Assembly: GCA_002328075.1 (NCBI GenBank)
Contig: DCVT01000006.1
Coordinates: 1 to 64,000, forward strand
Length of the DNA stretch: 64,000 nucleotides
Source of the DNA: Anaerolineales bacterium UBA2181
Lineage (GTDB): Bacteria; Chloroflexota; Anaerolineae; Promineifilales; UBA4811
Direction: 5' to 3'
Part shown: piece after piece, positions 7,327-16,077 of the stretch
Layout: each line of letters opens with the position of its first letter
How positions within the stretch are numbered: position 1 is the first letter of the stretch
Notes under the pieces: generated by a model
The model's input: the letters and a program-made list of their open reading frames with translations, nothing else
Databases searched by the model: none
Told to the model about the DNA's origin: nothing
Made by a program: the position numbers and the translations under genes

Positions 7327-8411
7327 TACCGATAGCCAAGCCGCTGATGGGCGAGGAGGAAAAGCAGGCAGTCCTCGAGGTACTGGACTCGGGCGTCATC
7401 GCGCAGGGGCCGCGGGTCAAGGCATTCGAGGAAGCATTCGCCGGGATGTGCGGCGTTTCGCACGCCGTGGCCACCAGTTCGGGCACCACCGCGCTGACGG
7501 TGGCGCTGCTGGCCCATCACATAGGCCCGGGCGACGAGGTGATCACCTCTTCCTTCACCTTCATCGCCTCCGCCAACAGCATCCTGTACGTCGGTGCGCG
7601 GCCGGTCTTTGTGGACATCGATCCGGTCACGTTCAACCTCGACCCTGCCCTGGTTCAGGACGCCATCACCCCCAGGACCAAAGCCATCATGCCGGTTCAC
7701 CTGTTCGGTCTGAGCGCGGACATGCATCCACTCCTGGAACTGGCCGAGAAGCATGGTCTGGTCGTGATTGAGGACGCCTGTCAGAGCCACGGCGCCACGT
7801 ACCACGGCCGGCGGGTGGGCTCCTTTGGGACCGGCGCGTTCTCGCTCTACCCCACCAAGAACATCACCTCCGGCGAGGGCGGCATGATCACCACCAGCGA
7901 CCCGGCCGTCGCCGAACGGGCCCGCGTGCTGCGCCAACACGGGATGCGCCGCCGCTATTATCACGATGAGCTGGGTTACAACTTTCGCATGACCGACATC
8001 CATGCCGCCATCGGTCTGGCCCAGATTGGCAAGCTGGAGCGGTTCAACGCGCAGCGTCGGGCCAACGCCGCCTTTCTGGACCGGCACCTGCAGGGCGTGG
8101 TCGTGCCATTGGCTCCGCCGGGTTGCACCCACGTGTACCACCAGTACACCATCCGGGTGCCGGACGGCCGCCGCGACGCCTTGCTGGCACATCTGACAGA
8201 GCGCGGCGTGGGCAGCGGGGTGTACTATCCGGTTCCGGTCCACCAGCAAACCTTTTACACGCAAGAGCTGGGTTACGACATTGCGCTGCCCGAGACCGAG
8301 CGGGCCGCGGGCGAGGTCCTATCCTTGCCGATCCATCCGGCGCTCACGCCGGCCGACCTGGAGACCATCGCCTCCACGGTCAACACGTTCACCGGCCAGG
8401 TGCACGCATGA
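7323..8411 (+). CDS. wbpE: PLP aminotransferase of DegT/DnrJ/EryC1 family (WbpE-like)
   Basis: The 362-residue sugar aminotransferase has SSGTTALTVALLAH, EDACQSHGA (PLP ring stacking), and the Schiff-base Lys in SLYPTKNITSGEGG. Also present are NFRMTDIHAAIG and the C-terminal YPVPVH. In this operon it should transaminate the 3-keto sugar made by WbpB. The start MIPIAKP at 7323 overlaps the wbpD stop by 4 nt; an upstream in-frame GTG-like start at 7308 would add only five residues and is less likely. Confidence 0.9.
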   Translation: MIPIAKPLMGEEEKQAVLEVLDSGVIAQGPRVKAFEEAFAGMCGVSHAVATSSGTTALTVALLAHHIGPGDEVITSSFTFIASANSILYVGARPVFVDIDPVTFNLDPALVQDAITPRTKAIMPVHLFGLSADMHPLLELAEKHGLVVIEDACQSHGATYHGRRVGSFGTGAFSLYPTKNITSGEGGMITTSDPAVAERARVLRQHGMRRRYYHDELGYNFRMTDIHAAIGLAQIGKLERFNAQRRANAAFLDRHLQGVVVPLAPPGCTHVYHQYTIRVPDGRRDALLAHLTERGVGSGVYYPVPVHQQTFYTQELGYDIALPETERAAGEVLSLPIHPALTPADLETIASTVNTFTGQVHA

Positions 8412-9403
8412 TACGCACCGCAGTCATCGGCGTGGGTTCAATGGGGCAGAACCATGCCCGTGTCTATTCCGAACTGGGCCAGTGCCAGTTGGTGGCCGTC
8501 TCTGACCAGAATGGCGCAGTGGCGGCCGCGGTGGCCAAACGGTACCAGGTGACCCCCTATACCGATTATCGCCAACTGCTGGAGACCGAGCGGCCGGACG
8601 CCGTCACCGTGGCGGTACCGACAGCGCTGCATGAGGAGGTCACCCTGGCAGCCATGGAGTCGGGCGCCCATGTGCTGGTGGAGAAACCCATTGCCGCCAC
8701 CATTCCCGAGGCGATGCGCCTCATCGAGCGGGCCCACGCGCTAAAGCGCGCCCTGATGGTCGGGCACATTGTCCGCTTTAACCCCGCCACCCAGCTGCTC
8801 AAAAAAAAGCTGCAATCCGGCGAGCTGGGCCGCCAATTCCAGATTGTGTGCCGACGGACCGGGCCGTTCCCGGCCCGGGTGCGCGACGTGGGGGTGGTGG
8901 TCGACCTGGCGCCGCACGACCTGGACGTGATGCGGTTCCTGACCGGCAGTGACCCGGTGCGCCTGTACGCCGAGACCGAGCAACGCATACACACTGCCCA
9001 CGAGGACCTGCTCTTGGCCATGCTGCGCTTTCCGGATGGGATCATTGGCTCGCTGGAGATCAACTGGCTGACCCCCACGAAGGTGCGCGAAACGCTGGTG
9101 CTGGGCGAACGGGGCATGTTCCGGGTGGATGACCTGACGCAGGACCTCTATTTTTACGAAAACGCTCAGGCCGGCGAGGAACTGTGGGGCGGCCTGCGCC
9201 ACGTCATGGGAGTCAGTGAAGGGCAGATGGTCCGTTACGCGGTCAAGCGGGGCGAGCCGCTAAGGGCCGAGGTGGTGGCGTTTCTCGAGTCGGTTGAGAA
9301 TGGAACCCCGGTGCCGGTGACCGGCGAGGACGGGTTGGCCGCGCTGCGCCTGGCTTTGGCTCTGGTCGAGTCCGGCCGCACGCACCAGGTGGTCGAGGTC
9401 TGA
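8408..9403 (+). CDS. wbpB: Gfo/Idh/MocA NAD-dependent sugar oxidoreductase (WbpB-like)
   Basis: The 331-residue dehydrogenase has a Rossmann start MIRTAVIGVGSMGQNHA, DAVTVAVPTALHEEV, the catalytic-lysine EKPIAATIPEA and GHIVRFNPA. A C-terminal beta-sheet substrate domain contains VVVDLAPHDLDVMRFL. By context it oxidises the C3 hydroxyl of UDP-GlcNAcA, feeding WbpE. The start at 8408 overlaps the wbpE stop (ATGA). The open frame extends further upstream but that part is a shadow of wbpE. Confidence 0.9.
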   Translation: MIRTAVIGVGSMGQNHARVYSELGQCQLVAVSDQNGAVAAAVAKRYQVTPYTDYRQLLETERPDAVTVAVPTALHEEVTLAAMESGAHVLVEKPIAATIPEAMRLIERAHALKRALMVGHIVRFNPATQLLKKKLQSGELGRQFQIVCRRTGPFPARVRDVGVVVDLAPHDLDVMRFLTGSDPVRLYAETEQRIHTAHEDLLLAMLRFPDGIIGSLEINWLTPTKVRETLVLGERGMFRVDDLTQDLYFYENAQAGEELWGGLRHVMGVSEGQMVRYAVKRGEPLRAEVVAFLESVENGTPVPVTGEDGLAALRLALALVESGRTHQVVEV

Positions 9404-9404
9404 C

Positions 9405-10727
9405 GTGGAACTGGAGGACATCGGCCGGCGAATCGACCAAAAGACGGCCCAACTGGCCGTCATCGGGCTCGGCTACGTGGGCCTTCCGGTGGCGTGCGAA
9501 TTCGCGCGGGCCGGATTCACCGTGCTGGGCGTGGACGTGCGCGCCGATCGCGTCGCCCAGATCAACGCCGGCCGCCTGCCCATGGAGGGCAAGGAACCGG
9601 GCCTGGCCGAGCTGCTGGCCCAAGTCGTCGAATCCGGCCGGTTGCGTGCCGCCGTCGAGTACGGGGAATTGGCCGACTGCGACGTGGTCCTGATTGCGGT
9701 AGAGACGCCGGTGGACGAGAACCATCGGCCGCAGTACGCCGCCCTGCGCACCGCCCTGGCCAACCTGGGACCGGTCCTGCGGCCGGGCGCCCTGGTGGTG
9801 ATAGAATCGACCATCGCGCCGGGCACCATGCAGGGGTTGGTCCGGCCGGCGTTGGAGGCGGCCACCGGTCGGCCGGTGAACCAGGGCTTTTTCCTGGGCA
9901 ACTGCCCAGAGCGGGTGATGCCCGGCCGGTTGCTGGCCAATATTCGTCAGATGAACCGGGTGGTGGGTGGCTGGACGCCGGCCACGGCGCAGATCATGGT
10001 GCGGTTGTACCGCCAGGTGGTGTCCGGTGATCTGGACCCCACCGACTGCCTGACCGCCGAACTGGTCAAGACGGCCGAAAACGCCTACCGGGATGTGCAG
10101 ATCGCCTTTGCCAACGAGGTCGCGCTGCTGTGCGAGTCCATGGGCGGCGATGTCTGGCAGGTGCGTGACCTGGTCAACAAGAGCCCCGGTCGGCAAATGC
10201 ACCTGCCGGGTGCGGGCGTCGGCGGTCACTGCATCCCCAAGGACCCCTGGTTGCTCATCGCCAACGCCGGCGAGGGGTTTGCGCCGCGGCTGATACCGGC
10301 CGCCCGGGCGGTCAACGACGGGATGCCGCTGCATGTGGCAGACCTGGTGGTCGATGCCCTGCGGGAGCGAGGCAAAGGCATAGCCGGAGCGCGCGCCCTG
10401 GTGCTGGGGTACACCTACCTGGAGAACTCGGACGACACCCGCAACAGCCCCAGCGCGGACCTGGTTCAGCGATTGGCGCAGTTGGGAGCGGACGTGCGCG
10501 TGCACGACCCGTACGTCGAGGAGTACCAGCGCGACCTTTACGCCCGCGCCGCGGGGTGCGACGCCCTGGTCCTGATGGTCCGGCACGGCGAGTACCAGGG
10601 CCTGGACCTGGCGCGGCTGCAAGGCCTGGTTGCCACCCCGATCCTGGTGGACGGCCGGAACGCCCTGGACCCGGAGCAGGTGCGGGCCGCGGGGTGGGTC
10701 TATCGGGGCGTCGGCCGGGGGGCTTGA
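9405..10727 (+). CDS. wbpA: UDP-N-acetylglucosamine-type nucleotide-sugar 6-dehydrogenase (WbpA/WecC-like)
   Basis: The 440-residue protein has an N-terminal NAD domain (VIGLGYVGLPVACEFA) and GNCPERVMPGRLL. The central helix carries ELVKTAENAYRDVQIAFANE, and the catalytic-Cys motif is AGVGGHCIPKDPWLL. A C-terminal domain contains NSPSADLVQRL. It performs the two-step oxidation of the C6 hydroxyl of UDP-GlcNAc to the uronic acid, the entry to this pathway. The GTG start is 1 nt after the wbpB stop. It is the last gene before a strong new promoter. Confidence 0.92.
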   Translation: MELEDIGRRIDQKTAQLAVIGLGYVGLPVACEFARAGFTVLGVDVRADRVAQINAGRLPMEGKEPGLAELLAQVVESGRLRAAVEYGELADCDVVLIAVETPVDENHRPQYAALRTALANLGPVLRPGALVVIESTIAPGTMQGLVRPALEAATGRPVNQGFFLGNCPERVMPGRLLANIRQMNRVVGGWTPATAQIMVRLYRQVVSGDLDPTDCLTAELVKTAENAYRDVQIAFANEVALLCESMGGDVWQVRDLVNKSPGRQMHLPGAGVGGHCIPKDPWLLIANAGEGFAPRLIPAARAVNDGMPLHVADLVVDALRERGKGIAGARALVLGYTYLENSDDTRNSPSADLVQRLAQLGADVRVHDPYVEEYQRDLYARAAGCDALVLMVRHGEYQGLDLARLQGLVATPILVDGRNALDPEQVRAAGWVYRGVGRGA

Positions 10728-10752
10728 CAGGCCACGAAACCGGGTGTATAAT
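10724..10752 (+). promoter_or_regulatory. Consensus sigma-70 promoter of the EPS regulator
   Basis: A perfect-consensus promoter: TTGACA (10724-10729), 17-nt spacer, TATAAT (10747-10752). The -35 overlaps the end of the wbpA gene. Transcription should start near 10759, just before the palindrome, so a protein bound there would block initiation or clearance. Confidence 0.85.
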
Positions 10753-10761
10753 TCAGGCATT

Positions 10762-10782
10762 GAATTTCAGGATCTGAAATTC
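10762..10782. promoter_or_regulatory. 21-bp palindromic operator
   Basis: A perfect inverted repeat, GAATTTCAG and CTGAAATTC with a 3-nt centre, lies at about +3 to +24 of the consensus promoter and ends 8 nt before the regulator's ATG. A partly overlapping second inverted repeat (ATTCA/TGAAT, 10751-10765) covers the end of the -10 box. Position and symmetry point to autoregulation by the winged-helix protein encoded next. Confidence 0.7.
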
Positions 10783-10790
10783 GGCGACTG

Positions 10791-11291
10791 ATGGACACCC
10801 AGCTAGAGCAGGACCTCCGCATACTGGAAGAGATCGAACGCGACCCGGACATCACCCAGGCCGACCTGGCGGCGCGGATGAACGTGGCGGTGGGGAGCGT
10901 CAACTGGTACATCAAGCGGCTGATCAACAAGGGCTACGTCAAGGTCCGCCAGATGCAGCGCCGCAAGCTCAAGTACTTTATCACCCCCCAGGGCCTGGCG
11001 GTAAAGGCGCACCTTACCACGCAGTACATGAGGGCGTCATTGCGGACCTACCGGGAGCTGCGGCAGGAAGCGCGGGAGACACTGGAGCGGGTGCAGGCGG
11101 CCGGGCATCAATCGCTGCACCTGGAGGAGGACGGCGAGGCGGCCGAGATCTTTCGCCTGACGTGCCTGGAGCAGGGGGTCAGGGTTGTTGCTGCGCCGGC
11201 CGATGGGGTCCCGACGGTGCAGGCGCAGGGGGCGCGGTACATGCTGCGGTGGGCAGAGAGCGAAAAGAATCAGGAAAGGCCGGAAAGCTAG
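10791..11291 (+). CDS. EPS-associated MarR-type winged-helix transcriptional regulator
   Basis: The 166-residue protein has a winged helix-turn-helix at about 8-75. It includes DPDITQADLAARMNVAVGSV and a recognition-helix region VNWYIKRLINKGYVKVRQ, then a basic wing RRKLKYFITPQGL. A helical region follows (TQYMRASLRTYRELRQEA) and then a small alpha/beta tail. This matches the MarR-like regulators found at the head of exopolysaccharide clusters. It sits between wbpA and pseB, directly downstream of a palindrome it probably binds. No clear Shine-Dalgarno precedes the ATG. Confidence 0.8.
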   Translation: MDTQLEQDLRILEEIERDPDITQADLAARMNVAVGSVNWYIKRLINKGYVKVRQMQRRKLKYFITPQGLAVKAHLTTQYMRASLRTYRELRQEARETLERVQAAGHQSLHLEEDGEAAEIFRLTCLEQGVRVVAAPADGVPTVQAQGARYMLRWAESEKNQERPES

Positions 11292-11324
11292 CGGCTGGAA
11301 AAGGCGCTTTGCAGGAGACTACAG

Positions 11325-12293
11325 ATGGAGTGGTCAGGGTTGTCGGTTCTTTTAACAGGCGGGACAGGATCTTTCGGGAGGGAATTCGCCAAAGTTCTGC
11401 TTGCGGAACACCACCCGCGCCGGTTGATCATCTTCAGTCGCGACGAGCTCAAGCAGCACGAGATGCAGAGAGAGCTGACCGACCCCCGCTTGAGGTATTT
11501 CATCGGCGACGTGCGGGACAAGGAACGCCTGCATCGGGCCATGCAGGGCGTGGAGGTCGTCGTGCACGCCGCAGCTCTCAAACAGGTCCCGTCGTGCGAG
11601 TACAATCCTTTCGAGGCAGTCAAGACCAATATCCTCGGTGCTGAGAATATCATAGACGCCGCCATTGACGCCAGAGTAACCAGAGTGATGGCCATTAGCT
11701 CCGACAAAGCGGTCAACCCCATCAACTTGTATGGCGCCACCAAACTGGTTGCCGAAAAGCTCTTTGTGCAGGGCAACTCCTACGCGGGCGCTTCCGGGAC
11801 ACGCTTTGGCTGCGTTCGTTACGGCAACGTGGTGGGCAGCCGCGGCAGCGTGATCCCCGTATTTCGCCAGCAAAAGGTGACCGGGAGAATAACAATTACC
11901 GACGAGCGGATGACGCGCTTTTGGATCACGCTGCAGCAGGGCGTGCGCTTTGTGATCAAGTGCGTAGGGTTGATGAGGGGTGGTGAGGTTTTTGTCCCCA
12001 AAATCCCCAGCATGCGAATCACGGACCTGGCAGACGTGGTGGCACCCGACTGTGAACGACAGAACGTTGGCATCCGACCTGGCGAGAAGCTCCACGAGGT
12101 GCTGGTATCGCGGGACGAGTCGCGGTACACGCTTGAATTCGACGACATGTATCTGATCCAACCTGTGCATCCGTGGTGGGCAACGCCGACTTATTCGGGA
12201 GCGCAACCAATGGTTAGCGGCACCAAATTCGGCAGCGATACCAACACCCGGTGGTTGACCCATGACGAGCTGCGCCAGATGGTTGAGGAGTGA
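11325..12293 (+). CDS. pseB: UDP-N-acetylglucosamine 4,6-dehydratase (inverting), PseB
   Basis: The 322-residue SDR has LLTGGTGSFGREFAKVLL at the N-terminus (NAD binding). The FSRDELKQHEMQREL helix is diagnostic of PseB/FlaA1. GDVRDKERL, HAAALKQVPSCEYNPFEAV and the SSDKAVNPINLYGATK segment with the active-site Tyr/Lys follow, and then GIRPGEKLHEVLV. It makes UDP-4-keto-6-deoxy-L-AltNAc, step 1 of CMP-pseudaminic acid synthesis. PseC follows after 3 nt. The base composition is visibly less GC-rich than wbpDEBA. Confidence 0.93.
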   Translation: MEWSGLSVLLTGGTGSFGREFAKVLLAEHHPRRLIIFSRDELKQHEMQRELTDPRLRYFIGDVRDKERLHRAMQGVEVVVHAAALKQVPSCEYNPFEAVKTNILGAENIIDAAIDARVTRVMAISSDKAVNPINLYGATKLVAEKLFVQGNSYAGASGTRFGCVRYGNVVGSRGSVIPVFRQQKVTGRITITDERMTRFWITLQQGVRFVIKCVGLMRGGEVFVPKIPSMRITDLADVVAPDCERQNVGIRPGEKLHEVLVSRDESRYTLEFDDMYLIQPVHPWWATPTYSGAQPMVSGTKFGSDTNTRWLTHDELRQMVEE

Positions 12294-12296
12294 CCT

Positions 12297-13484
12297 GTGG
12301 CCAGGTTAGCAATAGATGGCGGCACGCCAGTACGAGACACTCTCCTGCCATACGGCCGGCACAGCATAGACGAGGCCGATATTGCAGCCGTGGTCAGCGT
12401 GCTGCAGAGTGACTGGCTCACCACCGGTCCCAAGGTCGCTGAATTCGAAGAGGTGTGGGCAGCGCGGGTCGGCGCCCTCCACGCTGTGTCAGTGAACTCG
12501 GGCACGGCTGCCCTTCACGCAGCCGCCTATGCTGCCGGCATTGGGCCCGGCGACGAGGTCATCGTCACCCCAATGACATTCGCTGCCACTGCCAACTGCG
12601 TGCTCTATCAAGGGGGCAAACCGGTCTTTGCCGATGTGCGACCGGATACGCTCAATATTGATCCGGCGGCGGCAGCTGCGGCGGTGACTCCCCGGACGCG
12701 GGCGATCATCGCCGTGGATCTGGCCGGGCAACCGGCCGACCTCGACGAGTTGCGAACCGTCGCGGAGCGGCACGATCTTGTGCTCATTGAAGACGCGGCG
12801 CACGCGCTGGGCGCCACCTACAAAGGGCAACCGGTGGGCGCTATCAGCCACCTGACCACCTTTAGCACCCATCCGGTCAAACACGTCACAACGGGGGAGG
12901 GGGGGATAGTCACCACGGACGATCCCGAGATGGCCAAGCGGATGCGCTGGTTTCGAAATCACGGCATCACCACCGACCATCGGCAAAGAGCGGCCGAGGG
13001 CGGCTGGTTCTATGAGATGGAGGGGTTGGGGTACAACTACCGCTTGCCTGATATCAACTGCGCCTTGGGTCTGAGTCAACTGAGAAAGTTCGATGGTTGG
13101 CTGGCTCGCCGGCGCGCGATCGCTGATCTCTACCAGGAAGCCTTTTCCAGCACACCCGAGATCAGGACACCCAAGGTCTTGGCAATGAACCACCCGGCAT
13201 GGCACCTGTACGTGATTCAACTGGTGCTGGAGCGGCTGAGGGTCGGACGCCCGGAGGTCTTTGCAGCCCTGCGGGCAGAGGGTATCGGGGTCAATGTCCA
13301 CTACATTCCGGTCTATTACCACCCCTATTACAGGGCGCTTGGGTACGAGCGTGGGCTGTGTCCAGTCGCAGAGAGGGCTTACGCGCAGACCATCACCCTT
13401 CCCGTGTTCCCGACCATGTCTAGCGGGGACATCAGCGATGTGGTCGTGGCCGTTGAGAAAGTGATCTCTGCCTATCGCGCATGA
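12297..13484 (+). CDS. pseC: UDP-4-amino-4,6-dideoxy-L-AltNAc transaminase, PseC
   Basis: The 395-residue DegT/DnrJ aminotransferase has VNSGTAALHAAAYAAGIGPGDE, PMTFAATANC, EDAAHALGA, the PLP Lys in STHPVKHVTTGEGG, and YNYRLPDINCALG. HPAWHLYVI and VNVHYIPVYYHPYY at the C-terminus are characteristic of PseC. It transaminates the PseB product with glutamate. The GTG start is preceded by GAGGAG and lies 3 nt after pseB. It appears intact. Confidence 0.92.
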   Translation: MARLAIDGGTPVRDTLLPYGRHSIDEADIAAVVSVLQSDWLTTGPKVAEFEEVWAARVGALHAVSVNSGTAALHAAAYAAGIGPGDEVIVTPMTFAATANCVLYQGGKPVFADVRPDTLNIDPAAAAAAVTPRTRAIIAVDLAGQPADLDELRTVAERHDLVLIEDAAHALGATYKGQPVGAISHLTTFSTHPVKHVTTGEGGIVTTDDPEMAKRMRWFRNHGITTDHRQRAAEGGWFYEMEGLGYNYRLPDINCALGLSQLRKFDGWLARRRAIADLYQEAFSSTPEIRTPKVLAMNHPAWHLYVIQLVLERLRVGRPEVFAALRAEGIGVNVHYIPVYYHPYYRALGYERGLCPVAERAYAQTITLPVFPTMSSGDISDVVVAVEKVISAYRA

Positions 13485-13528
13485 CGCCCAGTGGTACGCG
13501 AAACGGCATGCCAGAGGAGGTATGATTG

Positions 13529-14673
13529 ATGCGATATTGTACCAGGTGCGTGATGCCTGACACGAGACCCGGATCGGTGTTCGGCGCGGACGGAGTATGT
13601 CAGGCTTGTCGGAATTTCGAGAGACGGACCCTGGTCGATTGGCAGGCCCGATTCGCGGAGTTGGGTTCCCTCTGCGAAAAACACCGACGAGAAGACGGCC
13701 GCTACGATTGCGTGATCGCCGTCAGCGGCGGTAAGGACAGCACTTTCCTGACCTACATGATGAAAGAGCGCCTGAGCATGAACCCCTTGCTCGTCTGCGT
13801 GGCGGATCCGTTCACTCACACGGGCGCAGGAGTCCACAACCTTCAGAACCTGCAAGAGACGTTCAACTGCGACACTTGGGTGTTCAGAGTGAGCGCAGAT
13901 CTATTCAGGAGGGCCACACGGATAGGGTTTGAAGAGTTGGGCGAGCCGCTGCGATTCATCGAGGCTGCCATCTACACGGTGCCTCCCAGGCTTGCAGTGG
14001 CCCTCAACATCCCTCTGATCATTTATGGGGAAAATGCCGCCTATACCTACGGCGCGACCGTCGAGGATTCATGCAGTGCGCAGCCGTTCATCGTGGCCGG
14101 GCATAGTTCCTCCGGGCAGAAACTGGGCGCTAGAATCACCGACTTTTGGTGTGCTCGTGGGATTCCGCTCCAAGAGCTGAACGCCATCGCCCCCACCTCC
14201 GAAGAAGAACTAAGCCGAGTTGGCCCCAGGCGGTATTCTTGAGTTACTTTGTGCCATGGGATGATGAGCGGAATTACCAGATCGCCAAACGTTACGGCTT
14301 TATGGACCTTCATCACGAATGGAACCGCGAGGGGTTTATCGAAAACTATGGGTAGATAGACTCGTTGGCCTATATCGTTCATCTCTGGATGAAGTACCCC
14401 AAATTCGGGTTCTCCAGAGCCACCGATATCGCGTCGCGGTGGGTGAGAAAAGGCAAGATCACTAGAGATGAGGCCGTGAATTGGGTAATGCACCATGACC
14501 ACCTGTTGGATCACAGGGCCATGGAGGATTTCTGTTCTTTCATGGGGTACCGGCCGCGGCAATTCTGGGACATCGTGGAGAAGTTTTGGAATCCGTAGCT
14601 TCTTGATGAGTCAGAGAGCATCCGGGCGCTCAAGCACCCGGTCTACGCCAACTTGTTGAAAGCGGAACAATGA
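13529..14673 (+). pseudogene. Broken N-acetyl sugar amidotransferase (PseA/WbpG-like)
   Basis: The frame opens with CTRCVMPDTRP, a Zn-type CxxC (CQAC) and the PP-loop AVSGGKDSTFLTYMM, then breaks. Reading shifts at about 14224-14227: losing one C from a presumed C5 run converts the expected GPQAVFLSYF into a short tail ending at 14242. Good homology continues in the next frame to 14673 (FLSYFVPWDDERNYQIAKRYGF, IASRWVRKGKITRDEAVNW). That part is interrupted by amber codons at 14353-14355 and 14596-14598. The TGA at 14671-14673 overlaps the next ATG, as an intact gene would. An AGGAGG site 8 nt upstream supports the start at 13529. Sequencing error could explain one lesion but hardly all three. 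Confidence 0.85.
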
Positions 14674-15331
14674 CTGGCGTTTCAACCGAGCAGATGAAGC
14701 AATGGACGGGCGAATTCGGCCGCGAGTATACCGAGAGGAACCTCCTCTCTCTCGGACAGGTAGACGCCCTCTACCACCGAAACTATGGACTGACGAGAAG
14801 CCATCTCAATGAGCAGTTCCTTGCCGGGATCGCCCGCACTAGCCGGGTTCTGGAAGTCGGGTCAAATGTCGGCAATCAACTACTATTTCTCCAGCACATG
14901 GGGTTTGGCGCGTTGTTTGGAATTGAGCTGCAGTCTGACGCGGTGGAACTCGCCAAATCGCGAACCAAGCGCATCAACCTCATTGAAGGGACTGCGTTCG
15001 ACATTCCGTTCAAGGATGGGTTTTTCGATCTCGTGTTCACCTCGGGCTTGCTCATACACATCAGCCCGGCCGATATTCACACGGCCCTGGCGGAGATTCA
15101 TCGCTGCACCAGTCGCTACATCTGGGGGTTGGAGTATTATGCGGGGCAGACCACGGAGATCGAGTATCAAGGCAGAAAGGGCTGCTCTGGAAGTCCGATT
15201 TCGTGCGTCTGTACCTGGACCAGTTCCAGGATTTGGAGCTGATCCGGGAAGAGCGCCTGAGGTACGTGGACAGCGAAAACGTGGACGCCATGTTCCTACT
15301 CGGAAGACGAGGGCAACTGCCCGGGTTATGA
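14670..15331 (+). pseudogene. Frameshifted pseudaminic-acid-associated SAM methylase
   Basis: The N-terminal about 170 residues match the methylase found in pseudaminic acid clusters: EYTERNLLSL, YGLTRSHLNEQFL, SAM motif I VLEVGSNVGNQLLFLQ, FTSGLLIHISPADI and WGLEYYA. At about 15176-15181 the frame is lost: restoring one G (GGG to GGGG) yields KGLLWKSDFVRLYLDQFQDLE and an ending at TGA 15329-15331. That stop overlaps the next ATG. As given, the primary frame instead runs to a nonsense tail ending at 15242. It is either a pseudogene or a one-base homopolymer error. Confidence 0.75.
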
Positions 15332-16077
15332 GCGAGTCGCGCGTGATTGCCATCGTTCAGGCACGCATGGGTAGCAGCAGGCTGCCCGGCAAGATCCTGT
15401 GCGATATCGACGGAGAGACGATGCTGGGCCGCATAGTACGTCGTTTGCAGCGGGCGCGGTCGCTCGATGCAGTGGTGATAGCAACGACCTGCGTCCCCGG
15501 CGACGATGCAACCGAGGGAGAGTGCACACGACTCGGCGTGCCCAGCTTTCGAGGAAGCGAGCACGACGTTCTGGACCGCTTTTTTCGAGCATCCGCGGAA
15601 CACCGGGCAAGCGTCGCGGTGCGCGTCACTGCGGATTGCCCACTGGTTGATCCCCAGGTAGTGGACTGGGTGGTGAATGAGTTCTCGGCTGCTGACGTGG
15701 ATTATGCCAGCAATGTACTGCAGCGGACGTTTCCCCGAGGACTGGACGTCGAGGTGATAAGCTACTCCGCCCTTGAGCGTGCCTGGCGCGAAGATGACGA
15801 CCCGAGCTCGCGGGAACACGTCACCCCTTGCATCTATCGCCATCCTGACCGGTTTCGGCTCCACGGTGTGGTCAACGCCGAAGACCATTCCGGTTATCGC
15901 TGGACAGTGGACACGCCAGAGGACCTGGCCTTTGTGCGGAAGATCTATACTCACCTTGGGCACGACGAGTTCTCGTGGCAGGACGTGTTGGCGCTTCTGA
16001 GACAGCGGCCGGAGTGGGCCGAGATCAACCGTCACGTGCAACAGAAGGTGGTGGCTTACCGTGAACCATCACCCTGA
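15328..16077 (+). CDS. SpsF-type cytidylyltransferase (CMP-pseudaminic acid synthetase role)
   Basis: The 249-residue protein has the nucleotidyltransferase start AIVQARMGSSRLPGK, MLGRIVRRLQRA, ATTCVPGDDA, FRGSEHDVLDRFF and the metal-site motif RVTADCPLVDP. WTVDTPEDLAFVRKIY follows. This is the SpsF family, which in many pse clusters replaces PseF and activates pseudaminic acid as CMP-Pse. Its start overlaps the preceding methylase by ATGA and its end overlaps pseG by 17 nt. Confidence 0.82.
   Translation: MSESRVIAIVQARMGSSRLPGKILCDIDGETMLGRIVRRLQRARSLDAVVIATTCVPGDDATEGECTRLGVPSFRGSEHDVLDRFFRASAEHRASVAVRVTADCPLVDPQVVDWVVNEFSAADVDYASNVLQRTFPRGLDVEVISYSALERAWREDDDPSSREHVTPCIYRHPDRFRLHGVVNAEDHSGYRWTVDTPEDLAFVRKIYTHLGHDEFSWQDVLALLRQRPEWAEINRHVQQKVVAYREPSP

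Noticed and set aside
8123..8407. N-terminal extension of the WbpB-like oxidoreductase
   Set aside because: The extension is a shadow of wbpE; the Rossmann start at 8408 with ATGA overlap is clear.
9243..10760. 505-codon open frame on the minus strand
   Set aside because: It is antisense to the well-supported wbpA gene and is a product of high-GC third positions; the translation is His/Arg/Gly-rich without motifs.
14353..14598. Amber codons as pyrrolysine or programmed read-through
   Set aside because: Both TAGs replace residues that are ordinary (Gln- and acidic-like positions) in intact paralogs, and a frameshift also breaks the gene, so decay or error is simpler.
14224..15181. Slipped-strand phase variation at the C- and G-runs
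   Set aside because: The runs are only 3-5 bases long, too short for typical phase-variable tracts, and the amber codons would remain.
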